From JAAZBW01 sp035647855 (GTDB lineage: Bacteria > Actinomycetota > Actinomycetes > Actinomycetales > Actinomycetaceae), in assembly GCA_035647855.1 (NCBI GenBank), contig DASRMP010000039.1:113075-177074 (forward strand): a stretch of DNA of 64,000 nt. The letters are read 5' to 3'. Each line of letters opens with the position of its first letter. Position 1 is the first letter of the stretch. Made by a program: the position numbers and the translations under genes. Positions 1 through 9,409 of the stretch are shown here, one piece after another. The notes under the pieces are model-generated. The model did no database searches and was not told the DNA's origin. It saw only the letters and a program-made list of their open reading frames with translations.

Positions 1-1
1 C

Positions 2-571
2 AGGGAGCGTCCCCCGCGCCCGCCCTTGGCGAACCCGAATCACCCGCCGCCCGTCCTCATCAAACAGCCGCCACCGTTCACTGTGCGGCTCAGCCAATTG
101 CTGTGGGCCCTCAGCTTCATCGCGGGTGCGCTGGCGGTCATTTACCTGGTAGTCATCCGCCAGGACCAACTGCCGCTCATCAGCGAGGCGATCCGGGACG
201 TCGACACATCGCGCACCGATCCCACCTACTCGGAGGCCGCAGGTATCGTCTTCTGGACGGCATTCGGAACGATGATCGGGGTCTTGCTCGTGCAGATCAC
301 GCTGCTCGTCTCGTTCATGAGCCGGCGCCCCGGCATCCGTTGGTGGCAGTTCGCGAGCGTGGTCGTGGAGGTCATCCTGTTCGCGCTCATCGTGGAACTC
401 GTCGCACGGGGGGAGAGCGGGCTCTTCCTACAGCAGTTGCTGAGCGCCCAGGCCGGTCTGGCGGTCCTCGCCATGCTCATGGGCGCGTTCCCGGGTGCCA
501 TCGCGTGGACCGCTCGCCAGCATGACATCAAGCGGGGCACGATCGTCACCTCCCCCGGAACGGAACTGTGA
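2..571 (+). CDS. Polytopic membrane protein, 5' end outside window
   Basis: The frame is open from the window edge. The first start-like codon is TTG at 26, but it has no well-spaced ribosome site and the Pro-rich sequence before it reads on smoothly, so the gene probably begins upstream. The visible part has a short Pro-rich cytoplasmic tail followed by about four hydrophobic segments (near codons 28-45, 75-95, 108-125 and 140-160). No enzymatic motif is visible and I do not recognise a family. Its 3' end runs 144 bp into the antisense 3' end of the leftward iniC-like gene. Confidence 0.6.
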   Translation, partial: RERPPRPPLANPNHPPPVLIKQPPPFTVRLSQLLWALSFIAGALAVIYLVVIRQDQLPLISEAIRDVDTSRTDPTYSEAAGIVFWTAFGTMIGVLLVQITLLVSFMSRRPGIRWWQFASVVVEVILFALIVELVARGESGLFLQQLLSAQAGLAVLAMLMGAFPGAIAWTARQHDIKRGTIVTSPGTEL

Positions 572-2011
572 GCCAGCCCCCTCCAGGCTCCTGATCACGA
601 CGTGGCACACCTCGGTTGCGGCTCGATCGTTCGCGGGGTCGTGAACCCGCGCCCTCCAACTCGCCAGCTCGTCCGAGACGCGGGTCTCGAGCGCGTGGCG
701 GCTCGAGCCCTCGGGCAACCCCAGACGTCGGTGTGCTGCGAGGCCCTCTCCTCCGACAATTCGAATGGCACCCGCCTCACTGAGGCGTACCGGCAGCCCC
801 GCGGTCCTGGCAAGTGAGAGAAGCGAGAGTTCCCTCAATTCGTGCAGGCCGAGGCGGATCCGCTCGATGCCGGCGAACAGGGGCGCGGGATTCTCCACGG
901 GGCGGGTCAGGAGCAGCCGTTCCAGGCTCTCGAGAACGCCGTGTGCCTTCAGCGTTGCAGCGCGTCCGACGAACTGGTCCTGGACGAAGTTCCCGAACTC
1001 GATCAGCCCGCTCTGGCGCACCATCTGCTCTGACAGGAGGGACGCATTCGTCGCCCCAGTCCTGATCAGCGAGGTGGCGAGCCTGAGTCCGAAGATTCCG
1101 AACCGCGAGATGAGCTCCCGGCGTTCTTCCTCCGCAAGTGTCGTGAAGTCACTCAACCGGATGAAACGATCCGCCGAGACCAGTACCTTCTCCCGATCCT
1201 CGTGCGGCAGCGCCGCCAGTTCGCGGAACGCGGCGAATTCACGCTCACTCAGAGTCCGCGCACCTTCCGCCAGCAGACCGGCCACGGGGAAGACTCCCAG
1301 CACGAGTGATGCGAGGGAATCGTCGCGCTCGTACCTGTGGGCCACCTTGCGCGCCGAGAGGAGTGAGTCGATGCGCCCCGACCCGACCTCGTCAGCGCGC
1401 GACAGCACTGCGACGGCGTTGACCGTGCGTGACGTCCCGGCGGCCGTGTCCCGGAACGACTCAAGGAATCGGAGGTCCGAGGGATGGAGATGACGCATCA
1501 GGTAGACGATCGCGTCGGCGCTCGGGTGCGAGTCCTCGGGAGCGAGGAACCCCGTGGAACGAGCGGACGAGTCCAATGAGAGTGACGCGATTCCGGGTGT
1601 GTCGATGAGGATCACCGATTGGAGTGCGCGGGCGGGCCAGCCCACCTCGATCCGGTCGATTTCATTGGTCGGGATGTCCGGTTCGAATGTGAGTTTGCCA
1701 TCCGCCCGTTCGATGGGGAGTTGCCGCCGCGATCCGTCGTGCCGGTACAACGTGACCGACGGAGTCGCTTCATACCTGTACCAGGTGACAAGACGGGTGC
1801 ATTCCCCTGCGTCTGTGGCGGCGACGCGCTCCCCGAGAAACGCGTTCAGGAGAGTGGATTTCCCGGACTTGACGATGCCTGCGATCGCGAGGCGCAGCGG
1901 CTCCTGCATCTTCCGTTCGAGTTCGGTGAGGGTTCCGGGTGCATGAACGCCGTAGAGGGTGCGAGCCGAATCGAGGAGGTCGAGCACCTCGAGTTTCACA
2001 TCGCGGCTCAT
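428..2011 (-). CDS. Dynamin-like GTPase, IniC-like
   Basis: This 527-residue protein has an N-terminal GTPase domain. It shows a P-loop (GIVKSGKST, residues 45-53), a switch-II DTPG motif near 140 and a G4-like LSRADE near 200, followed by a long helical region. In mycobacteria IniC is a dynamin-family partner of IniA in the isoniazid-inducible iniBAC operon and acts in envelope or membrane maintenance. Its start overlaps the stop of the upstream iniA-like gene by 4 bp (2008-2011), so translation is coupled. The last 40-45 residues are polar and lie antisense to the neighbouring membrane-protein gene. That tail may be a late addition, or a sequencing shift may have removed the normal stop. 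The family call rests on motif, order and length. Confidence 0.82.
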   Translation of the reverse strand: MSRDVKLEVLDLLDSARTLYGVHAPGTLTELERKMQEPLRLAIAGIVKSGKSTLLNAFLGERVAATDAGECTRLVTWYRYEATPSVTLYRHDGSRRQLPIERADGKLTFEPDIPTNEIDRIEVGWPARALQSVILIDTPGIASLSLDSSARSTGFLAPEDSHPSADAIVYLMRHLHPSDLRFLESFRDTAAGTSRTVNAVAVLSRADEVGSGRIDSLLSARKVAHRYERDDSLASLVLGVFPVAGLLAEGARTLSEREFAAFRELAALPHEDREKVLVSADRFIRLSDFTTLAEEERRELISRFGIFGLRLATSLIRTGATNASLLSEQMVRQSGLIEFGNFVQDQFVGRAATLKAHGVLESLERLLLTRPVENPAPLFAGIERIRLGLHELRELSLLSLARTAGLPVRLSEAGAIRIVGGEGLAAHRRLGLPEGSSRHALETRVSDELASWRARVHDPANDRAATEVCHVVIRSLEGAGSQFRSGGGDDRAPLDVMLASGPRDGTRERAHEHGEDRQTGLGAQQLL

Positions 2012-3906
2012 CGGAGGACGACATCCTTGACCTGCGCGGGCGGGAGCGGCGGCAGATCTGCCCTCAACTGTTCAAGCTGCCGGATCTGCGACTTGAGCTG
2101 AGCGACGCGCCTGTCGTGATCGGCCTGGAAGTCCCCCGCGGCCTGCTTTGCTGCGAGGAGTGCCTCCGAGAGCGAGCGGTGCATCTCGTCTGCGATCGCT
2201 CCGAAGTGGTCCCGGTCGGTGCGCTGCACCACGCGGAGCCGGTCCCTCAGTTCCTTCGCGACCTGGAAGGTCACCTCGTCGATGTATCGGCGCACTATGC
2301 TCTTCGCCTCGAATCGGCGCCGTCCGAGCCGGTTCGTCATGTCCTCCCGGTATGCGCGACGACCCACGAGAACGCCGGCGAGTAGGGAGACTGGGTTGAT
2401 CAGCGAGAGCCCGATCAGACCGGTCGCGAGGCCCACCATGAGGACGCCACCGTACGAGCCCCGGACGCCGATGTAGATCTTCTCCCCCGCACTCAACCGG
2501 CCCGGTTCGAAGCCGGGAATGGGTTCCACCGGATCGAGGACGCCTTGGGTGTCACCCACGCTGAAGGTGGGCACTTCGATCTCCTCGGCCAGGAATAGTT
2601 CTGCGACATCCTCAGTCAGCCAGCGAGACCGCTCCTCCGTCCAGACAAATGTCTCAGAGACCGCGTCGGCGACGCGCTGGTAGAGCCATTCCGTGATCTG
2701 GTCCCAGATGGGCCCGGGATCGCCCTCGTCAATGGCGTTCTCCGCTTCGCGCTGGACGCGGCGAAGCCGATCGCGCAGGTCGTGCTCCATATCGGCTATG
2801 AGGTCGGTGATGCCGTCCCCCAACCGGACATTCCACTTCGAGGATCGACTCCGGAACTCCTCGGCCCGCTCCTTCGCGTAATCGAGTTCGGCAATCAGCC
2901 GGGGTGTGTCCTGCGGGTTGACGAGCGCGCTCAGTTCGCTCCGCGCCGCCAGATTCATCTGGTCGACGACGAAGTTCAGATCGTGGATCGCACTGCGAGC
3001 GGCGAGGACCTCTGCGCGTTCGAGTATCTGCCCACGGAGGTGCGCGACCAGCGCGGGGAAACCGGACTCGTCATTGAGTTCCCGGTCCTGGTGCCGAGCC
3101 GCCCGGAGGCGGAGGTCACTCGATACCGCGAAGAGCGGCATCTTGCCGATATCGCTGAGGTGGCCACGGTCGATCTCTTCCACCTCGCGCCAGTCCGGGT
3201 AGAGATCGGTCTTGGCGAGGACCGTTGCGACGTTCGGGGAGACCCGCATCGCATGACGGAGCAGCTGAATCTCGGGCTCGGTGTACTCCTGCGACGCGTC
3301 CGATACCAAGATGACCGCGTTTGCCGTTGCCAGACTGGACAGCGTGGCGAGCGCATTACTCGACTCGACGCCGCCGACCCCCGGAGTATCGACAAGCTGA
3401 AGGCCGCCTCGCAGTATCTCGCGGGGCAGCTGCGCCTCCGCCGCTACGATGTGACGGGTGTTGCCCGGGTTACCCGACTCGGAGACGTACTCGGCCAGCT
3501 GATCGATCGGCACATCCTGCCGTTTGATCTCGTCCCCGTGGCGTGCCAGCACGGTTGCAGTTGGTCGCGGTCCGTACTCGACCGCCGTGGGAACCGTGGT
3601 GGCGACGTCGTCGTCGATGGGGCAGACCGGCGCGTTCACAAGTGCATTGATGAGCTTGCTTTTGCCCTGTTTGAATTCCCCCACGATGACAACCCTGATG
3701 TTCGGGCTGCGGAGCCGGGTCGCTGTCACGCCGAGACGCTCCACGAGGTCCTCGCGCTTGGATGCCTCGGCGATGCCGCCCACTTTGTCCACGAGTCGGA
3801 TGAGCTCGCCTGACGGAGGTATGGCATGCGGGGCGACCGCGGCGGTCGGCTTGCCCCGGTTGCTGCGCTCGCGAATCTCGCGCCTGGTGGCAGCTTGTCC
3901 AGTCAT
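2008..3906 (-). CDS. iniA: Dynamin-like GTPase, IniA-like
   Basis: This protein of about 632 residues is close to the roughly 640 of mycobacterial IniA. It has a P-loop GEFKQGKS (residues 76-84), a DTPGVGG switch II and a TKxD-like LAKTDL motif. A helical stalk follows, with a hydrophobic hairpin near residues 480-520 suited to membrane insertion, as in bacterial dynamins. I chose ATG 3906 because GGGGAGA lies 7 bases upstream. A GTG at 3927 is possible but has no ribosome site. The gene lies 97 bp downstream of the iniB-like gene and overlaps the iniC-like gene. Known dynamins of this type remodel membranes by GTP-driven oligomerisation. Which stress induces this operon cannot be read from the sequence. 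Confidence 0.85.
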   Translation of the reverse strand: MTGQAATRREIRERSNRGKPTAAVAPHAIPPSGELIRLVDKVGGIAEASKREDLVERLGVTATRLRSPNIRVVIVGEFKQGKSKLINALVNAPVCPIDDDVATTVPTAVEYGPRPTATVLARHGDEIKRQDVPIDQLAEYVSESGNPGNTRHIVAAEAQLPREILRGGLQLVDTPGVGGVESSNALATLSSLATANAVILVSDASQEYTEPEIQLLRHAMRVSPNVATVLAKTDLYPDWREVEEIDRGHLSDIGKMPLFAVSSDLRLRAARHQDRELNDESGFPALVAHLRGQILERAEVLAARSAIHDLNFVVDQMNLAARSELSALVNPQDTPRLIAELDYAKERAEEFRSRSSKWNVRLGDGITDLIADMEHDLRDRLRRVQREAENAIDEGDPGPIWDQITEWLYQRVADAVSETFVWTEERSRWLTEDVAELFLAEEIEVPTFSVGDTQGVLDPVEPIPGFEPGRLSAGEKIYIGVRGSYGGVLMVGLATGLIGLSLINPVSLLAGVLVGRRAYREDMTNRLGRRRFEAKSIVRRYIDEVTFQVAKELRDRLRVVQRTDRDHFGAIADEMHRSLSEALLAAKQAAGDFQADHDRRVAQLKSQIRQLEQLRADLPPLPPAQVKDVVLR

Positions 3907-3946
3907 CGAAGTCTCCCCGTTCTTCACATGTGCACTATAGAACGAC

Positions 3947-3982
3947 CTGTGCCCGACCGCCCCGGAGGGCGGTCGGGCACAG
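3947..3982 (-). terminator. Perfect hairpin between iniB-like and iniA
   Basis: A 16-bp perfect inverted repeat (3947-3962 with 3967-3982) has a 4-base loop. It lies 20 bases past the iniB-like stop and 41 bases before the iniA start. No U-tract follows on the minus strand, so it may act as a partial terminator, or as an mRNA end that sets a higher level of the first gene than of the two GTPases. Confidence 0.7.
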
Positions 3983-4002
3983 AGGCTACGACCGAATCAA
4001 GA

Positions 4003-4944
4003 TCAGATGTCGATCTCGAACTCGCCTTCCCCACCGGTCGTTGCCGCACCAGGGCTGAAGATGTTGCCGTAGTTGTCCGTTTCCCAGGACTGGGTGCTGC
4101 TCATCTCGAGCTCAGCCGTGAACGAGTCTTCGATCTCCACGTCGACGCTGTCGTAATCGAAGTTCCTGTTGAAGGAGTCTTCGAATTCAGCGTCGATCCT
4201 GGTGCTCACCGATTCGTCGTTGAACGAGTCGTCGATGCGGATGCGCGCGTCGAGATCGTAGTTCTCCGAGTAGTCCTTGAACGAGTCGTTGATCTTCGCG
4301 TTGATGGTCGTGTTGCCGACGTTGATGTCGTCGGTCTTGAGGTCGAGATCGACGTCGGTCTGGATCACGTTGTTGCCGGCAGCAATGGAGTCGTCACCGA
4401 AGGCGGTGGTTGCGTTCTGGTTGAATGCCTGGTTGATGGTGTTGCCGCCGCCACCGTTGGTTTCGATGATCTGGTTCACCGACTGGTCGAGCTGGAGCGA
4501 CCTGTTGTCGAGGTCCAGTCCGCCACCGGCCAGGCCGGCCGCACCGAACTTGCCCAAGCCGAGGTTGAGGTCACCGAGGCCGGCCTGGTACTGGCGCACG
4601 CCGACGGTAGTCGAACTGTCGTTCAGGGTCTGGGTGTTGAAAGTGGTCGTGACGTTGAACGAATCCTGGTTGCGGACCGAGTTGTCTTCCTTGTTGGTGA
4701 AGGAGTCCTCGATCTTGACGTCGATGTCGTCGTTGTAGGAGTCCTTGATGGAGTTGTCGACCTCAACCTCGACCTCGACCTCGAGTTCGACCTCGTCGTT
4801 GAAGGAGTCTTTGATGGACTTGTCGACGTTGGTCGTGTCGTTGTCGTAGGTGCGGTTGTCGTTTGTGGAGTTGTCGTTCCCGCTGTCGCTGACGTTCACT
4901 TTCGTCTTGTTGCCGGACAGGACGTCGTTGTTGTTGATGGCCAT
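4003..4944 (-). CDS. Asn/Asp-rich repeat protein at the iniB position
   Basis: This 313-residue protein is very acidic and rich in Asn, Asp, Ser and Thr. It lacks a signal peptide and membrane segments. The short motif DSFN(D/E), DSYND or DSFT recurs about ten times, often preceded by alternating charged and hydrophobic residues such as VEVEVEVD or DVKIE. That pattern suggests repeated beta strands or a low-complexity scaffold. A Gly/Leu-rich stretch sits in the middle. It occupies the place of iniB upstream of iniA and iniC, but it is not Gly/Ala-rich like mycobacterial IniB, so homology is not shown. A start at ATG 4944 is supported by GAGAAGGGAAGAG upstream. A hairpin in its leader (4967-4985) may stabilise the mRNA. 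Partnership with the GTPases is inferred from gene order. Confidence 0.7.
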   Translation of the reverse strand: MAINNNDVLSGNKTKVNVSDSGNDNSTNDNRTYDNDTTNVDKSIKDSFNDEVELEVEVEVEVDNSIKDSYNDDIDVKIEDSFTNKEDNSVRNQDSFNVTTTFNTQTLNDSSTTVGVRQYQAGLGDLNLGLGKFGAAGLAGGGLDLDNRSLQLDQSVNQIIETNGGGGNTINQAFNQNATTAFGDDSIAAGNNVIQTDVDLDLKTDDINVGNTTINAKINDSFKDYSENYDLDARIRIDDSFNDESVSTRIDAEFEDSFNRNFDYDSVDVEIEDSFTAELEMSSTQSWETDNYGNIFSPGAATTGGEGEFEIDI

Positions 4945-5851
4945 GTGGCTCTTCCCTTCTCATCAGGAAGCTGAGGGGCTTCCTTTTTGTCGCCTCTGTG
5001 GCGTTGATAAGAAGTCTGGCCAATGACCGTGTGGTCTGGCTTCGGGGAGTATCCCGGAGAATCCCCAAGTCTCGATGGGGATTCCGATGGGGTTTGCGGG
5101 GATCCGCCCCATTTCGGCGGGATGGTCCCATCGCAGGCCGCATGTGGAGCGAAGCTTCGGCTCCGCGTGCTGGTTTCAGGCGGATCGACGCCGCCTGCGG
5201 GCCTCCTCGGCCGCGGATTTCAGCCGCCAGTCCGGTGAATGTGGCCTTCTCGGCCCGGAATGAGCCTCCCCGAGGGGGAGAACGGAGACCACTGTAGGAG
5301 TTTCGGCCCTGTGGGCCGGCGCCGACGCCGTCGAGAGGTCGATTTGGCTCGTTTTCGGCCTGTTCGCGGCCCTCCGGACCGGCGAATTCGTCTACTGTAG
5401 GAGGTTCGCTTCTTCTGTAGGTGTTAAGTGCGTGTGAAACGCCTACGGAAGAGGTCAAACGCCTACGGTTGTCGGTACACTGCCGGTTCAAGAGACTCTG
5501 CCACCGGTTGAACAGACCGAAAAGCACCCCTGGATAGCACGAAACCAGTACGCGCTGTCGAAACTCCTACAGAAGTGGCGTAACGCCGGCGGAAGCGGCT
5601 TCCTACGAAAGCGCAACACGCTCGGGAACAAGAAGGGGGCCAAATCGACCCTTTGACGGGTGGGAGCCTGTCCACAGGGGTGAAACTCCTGCAGTGGTGG
5701 CTGGAAGCCGTTGATGAAACGTGCAAAGTAGTCGTCGGAAGCCAGGGCACAACACCCACTGAGACCGTTCGCCGCGGAATCTGGCGGCTCTATACCCTGA
5801 GCCGATGGGCGACCAGATACGCCCCGGATACTGCGAGTCAGGAGGAGATCG
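4945..5851. other. Long non-coding region between iniB-like and trpB
   Basis: About 900 bases have no convincing gene. The region holds the leftward iniB leader, the motif-array element described separately (5346-5625), a further motif copy at 5292-5303 and another at 5684-5695. A likely trpB promoter has a -10 TATACC at 5791-5796 and a weak -35 GTTCGC at 5767-5772. Frames open here look like chance reading of GC-rich DNA. Confidence 0.6.
5346..5625. repeat. Dispersed intergenic repeat, copy A, with 12-bp motif array
   Basis: This stretch aligns over most of its length with 47598-47910. Conserved blocks include the segment around 5373-5426, the block around 5502-5572 and the end block 5591-5615. 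Inside are ordered copies of a 12-bp motif (CTGTAGGNGTTT or its complement AAACNCCTACNG). Two forward copies lie at 5395 and 5415, two reverse copies at 5437 and 5457, and one more reverse copy at 5561. The steps of 20, 22 and 20 bp place the sites on one face of the helix, as expected for cooperative protein binding. Confidence 0.75.
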
Positions 5852-7084
<1,233 letters not shown>

Positions 7085-7330
7085 GTCTGCGCCTCCATGG
7101 TCACTGACTGAACGAGATCTCTCAGGCGCTTGGATGGCGTCCCTCGGGCGCTCGCCGGTGGGGGCAACCGTCATCAACCGACGGACGACCGGTACACCTG
7201 CTCGGTATCGTTGCAGGTGAGCTCCGCATTTCTGGTTCACGTTTCCCGAAATCCATGAAGCGGTGACGAGGCAACTGTGAACCGACGTCGCGGATCAAAG
7301 ACGACCGGCAATCCGAATTCAGGAGTGGGG

Positions 7331-9280
7331 ATGCAAAACGAAAAATACCTTCGGCTGCTCGCCAAGGAGTACCCGAACATTCCGTCGATCCAGGGCGAAC
7401 TGATCCGTCTCAAGGGCCTCGGCAAGCTGCCCAAGGGCACCGAGTACTTCTTCTCGGACCTCCACGGCGAGGACGACGCCTTCATCCACATGCTGCGTTC
7501 TGCCTCCGGCAACATCCGCGTCAAGATCGACGAGCGGTTCGATGGCGAACTCAGCGAAGACGAACAGAACCACCTGGCCAATCTCGTGTACCAACCGGAG
7601 AACGTGCTGCGCATCATGCGCAATGACGGCCGCGCGGACCCGCAGTGGCTCGCATACGCCGTGAGCCGCCTGATCGAACTCTGCCGGCACATCTCCGTCA
7701 AGTACCGGCGCGGCGCCATCGAAGAGAAAATGCCCGAGGAATACGCTTCGATTCTGCGCGAATTGCTTTTCACGGACACGACCGATCCCTTCCGTCGCGA
7801 TTACAACTCGGAGGTGATTTCCTACATCGCGGAGTCGGAAATCGTCTGGGATTTCATCATCGGACTGTGCGTCATGATCCAGAAGGTGTGCGTCAACGTC
7901 GTGCACATCATCGGGGACATCTTCGACCGCGGCAACGGTCCCCACAAGATCATGGAAGAGCTGATCGACTTCGGAAACGTCGATGTCCAGTGGGGCAACC
8001 ACGATGCACTGTGGATGGGAGCCGCCGCCGGCAACCTGGTGTCGATGTGCTGCGTTCTGAGGGTGGGAATCGGCTACAACACGTTCGACACGTTTGAGCA
8101 CGGCTACGGCTTGAACCTGCGGGCGCTCTCCGCCTTCGCCCAGGAGGTCTACGGCGACGACCCGTGCGAGCGGTTCCGGCCCAAGACGCTGTACCAGAAC
8201 ATCTATGACCAGGTGGAGCCCGACCTGGCCGCCCGGATGCAGAAGGCCGTTGCGATCCTCCAGTTCAAGCTGGAGAGCCAGATGCTTGACCGCAACCCGG
8301 AGTGGGGCATCCCGGAGCGCAACGTACTGCGCCGTACCGACTTCAGGCGCATGGTATTCAAGGACGGCGACCAGGAGCTCCCGCTGCTGGACACCAACTT
8401 CCCGACCATCGACCCGGACGACCCCGCCCGGTTGACCCCGGCCGAGGAGGAACTGCTCCGTTCGATCGAAGGTTCGTTCCTGGCGAGTGAGACGCTACGC
8501 CGCCACGTCGACTTCCTCTACGCGACCGGCAGTACCTACCTCCGCGCGAACGGCAACCTGCTGTACCACGGCTGCGTGCCTCTGACGGAGGACGGCGAAT
8601 TCGACGGCCTCACGATGGACGGCAAGTTCTACGCCGGCAGGGAACTGTTCGACTACGTCGAGCGGCAGATGATCAACGCCTACTACGACCGCGACGGCTC
8701 CGAAGACCACCGCAAGGCCGTGGACTTCATGTGGTACACGTGGATCGGGCCACTGTCACCTCTGTTCGGCAAGAGCAAGATGTCAACGTTCGAGAACTAC
8801 TTCGTCGCGGACAAGGCGGTCCGCAAGGAGGTTTACAACCCCTACTACACGCTGTACGAGGACCCCGAGATGTGCAACAAGATCCTCGAGGAGTTCGACG
8901 TACCTGCCGAGACGGGACACATTTTCAACGGTCACGTCCCGGTCAAGATCAAGGACGGTGAGACGCCTCTCAAGGGTGGCGGCAAACTCTACGTCATCGA
9001 CGGCGGGATCTCGAAGGCCTACCAGCCGAAGACCGGTATCGCCGGCTACACGCTGATCTTCAACTCCCACGCCCTCGCGCTCGCCGAACACACGACGTTC
9101 AGCGAGATCGAGAACGACATGGGCAGCTACACCCCGAAGCTCACCGTCACCGAGGAAATGCCGCGGCGCATCCTGACGGAGGACACCGACGAAGGGGCCG
9201 CACTCCGCGAGCGCATGACCGACCTCGAGGAGTTGATGGACGCCTACTCGAAGGGCCTCATCAAGGAGGAGCGCCTGTAG
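7331..9280 (+). CDS. fbp: Fructose-1,6-bisphosphatase, class III
   Basis: This 649-residue protein matches the Firmicute-type class III FBPase family in length and in metallophosphoesterase motifs. These are SDLHGE near the N-terminus, GDIFDRG and WGNHDALWMG in the middle, and NGHVPVK in the C-terminal part. It hydrolyses fructose-1,6-bisphosphate to fructose-6-phosphate in gluconeogenesis. I chose ATG 7331 because AGGAG lies 5 bases upstream. A GTG at 7277 would add 18 non-conserved residues. It faces the convergent class I aldolase gene across a perfect palindrome, so two gluconeogenic enzymes sit side by side. The call is secure from motifs and length. Confidence 0.95.
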   Translation: MQNEKYLRLLAKEYPNIPSIQGELIRLKGLGKLPKGTEYFFSDLHGEDDAFIHMLRSASGNIRVKIDERFDGELSEDEQNHLANLVYQPENVLRIMRNDGRADPQWLAYAVSRLIELCRHISVKYRRGAIEEKMPEEYASILRELLFTDTTDPFRRDYNSEVISYIAESEIVWDFIIGLCVMIQKVCVNVVHIIGDIFDRGNGPHKIMEELIDFGNVDVQWGNHDALWMGAAAGNLVSMCCVLRVGIGYNTFDTFEHGYGLNLRALSAFAQEVYGDDPCERFRPKTLYQNIYDQVEPDLAARMQKAVAILQFKLESQMLDRNPEWGIPERNVLRRTDFRRMVFKDGDQELPLLDTNFPTIDPDDPARLTPAEEELLRSIEGSFLASETLRRHVDFLYATGSTYLRANGNLLYHGCVPLTEDGEFDGLTMDGKFYAGRELFDYVERQMINAYYDRDGSEDHRKAVDFMWYTWIGPLSPLFGKSKMSTFENYFVADKAVRKEVYNPYYTLYEDPEMCNKILEEFDVPAETGHIFNGHVPVKIKDGETPLKGGGKLYVIDGGISKAYQPKTGIAGYTLIFNSHALALAEHTTFSEIENDMGSYTPKLTVTEEMPRRILTEDTDEGAALRERMTDLEELMDAYSKGLIKEERL

Positions 9281-9324
9281 CGGTGCGTCCGGACGGAGCC
9301 TGGATCACCAACTGAGAAGCTTCG

Positions 9325-9362
9325 ACTTCCGTTACGGGTTCGGCCGAACCCGTAACGGAAGT
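9325..9362. terminator. Bidirectional terminator between fbp and aldolase gene
   Basis: A perfect 19-bp inverted repeat without a spacer (9325-9343 with 9344-9362) lies between two convergent gene ends, 45 bases past fbp and 48 bases past the aldolase stop. The fully symmetrical form suits termination from both sides, although the T-tracts are short. Confidence 0.8.
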
Positions 9363-9409
9363 GGCTTCCTTGGGAGAGCACAACAGCCTCTCCAGGGAGT
9401 GTCTCCTCG

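Noticed and set aside
3826..4974. 382-codon Val/Asp-rich rightward frame
   Set aside because: It mirrors the acidic repeats of the leftward iniB-like gene. It has no ribosome site and no logical operon partner.
4967..4985. Rightward terminator (hairpin followed by five T)
   Set aside because: It has the form of a terminator on the plus strand, but no rightward gene ends before it. It more likely forms a hairpin in the leftward iniB leader.
5395..5572. CRISPR array
   Set aside because: The repeated 12-base units occur in both orientations with 8-10 base gaps, far too short for CRISPR repeats and spacers, and there are no cas genes.
5653..5851. Tryptophan leader peptide / attenuator before trpB
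   Set aside because: An open frame with two adjacent Trp codons exists, but it has no ribosome site, no alternative stem-loops I can pair and no terminator before trpB.
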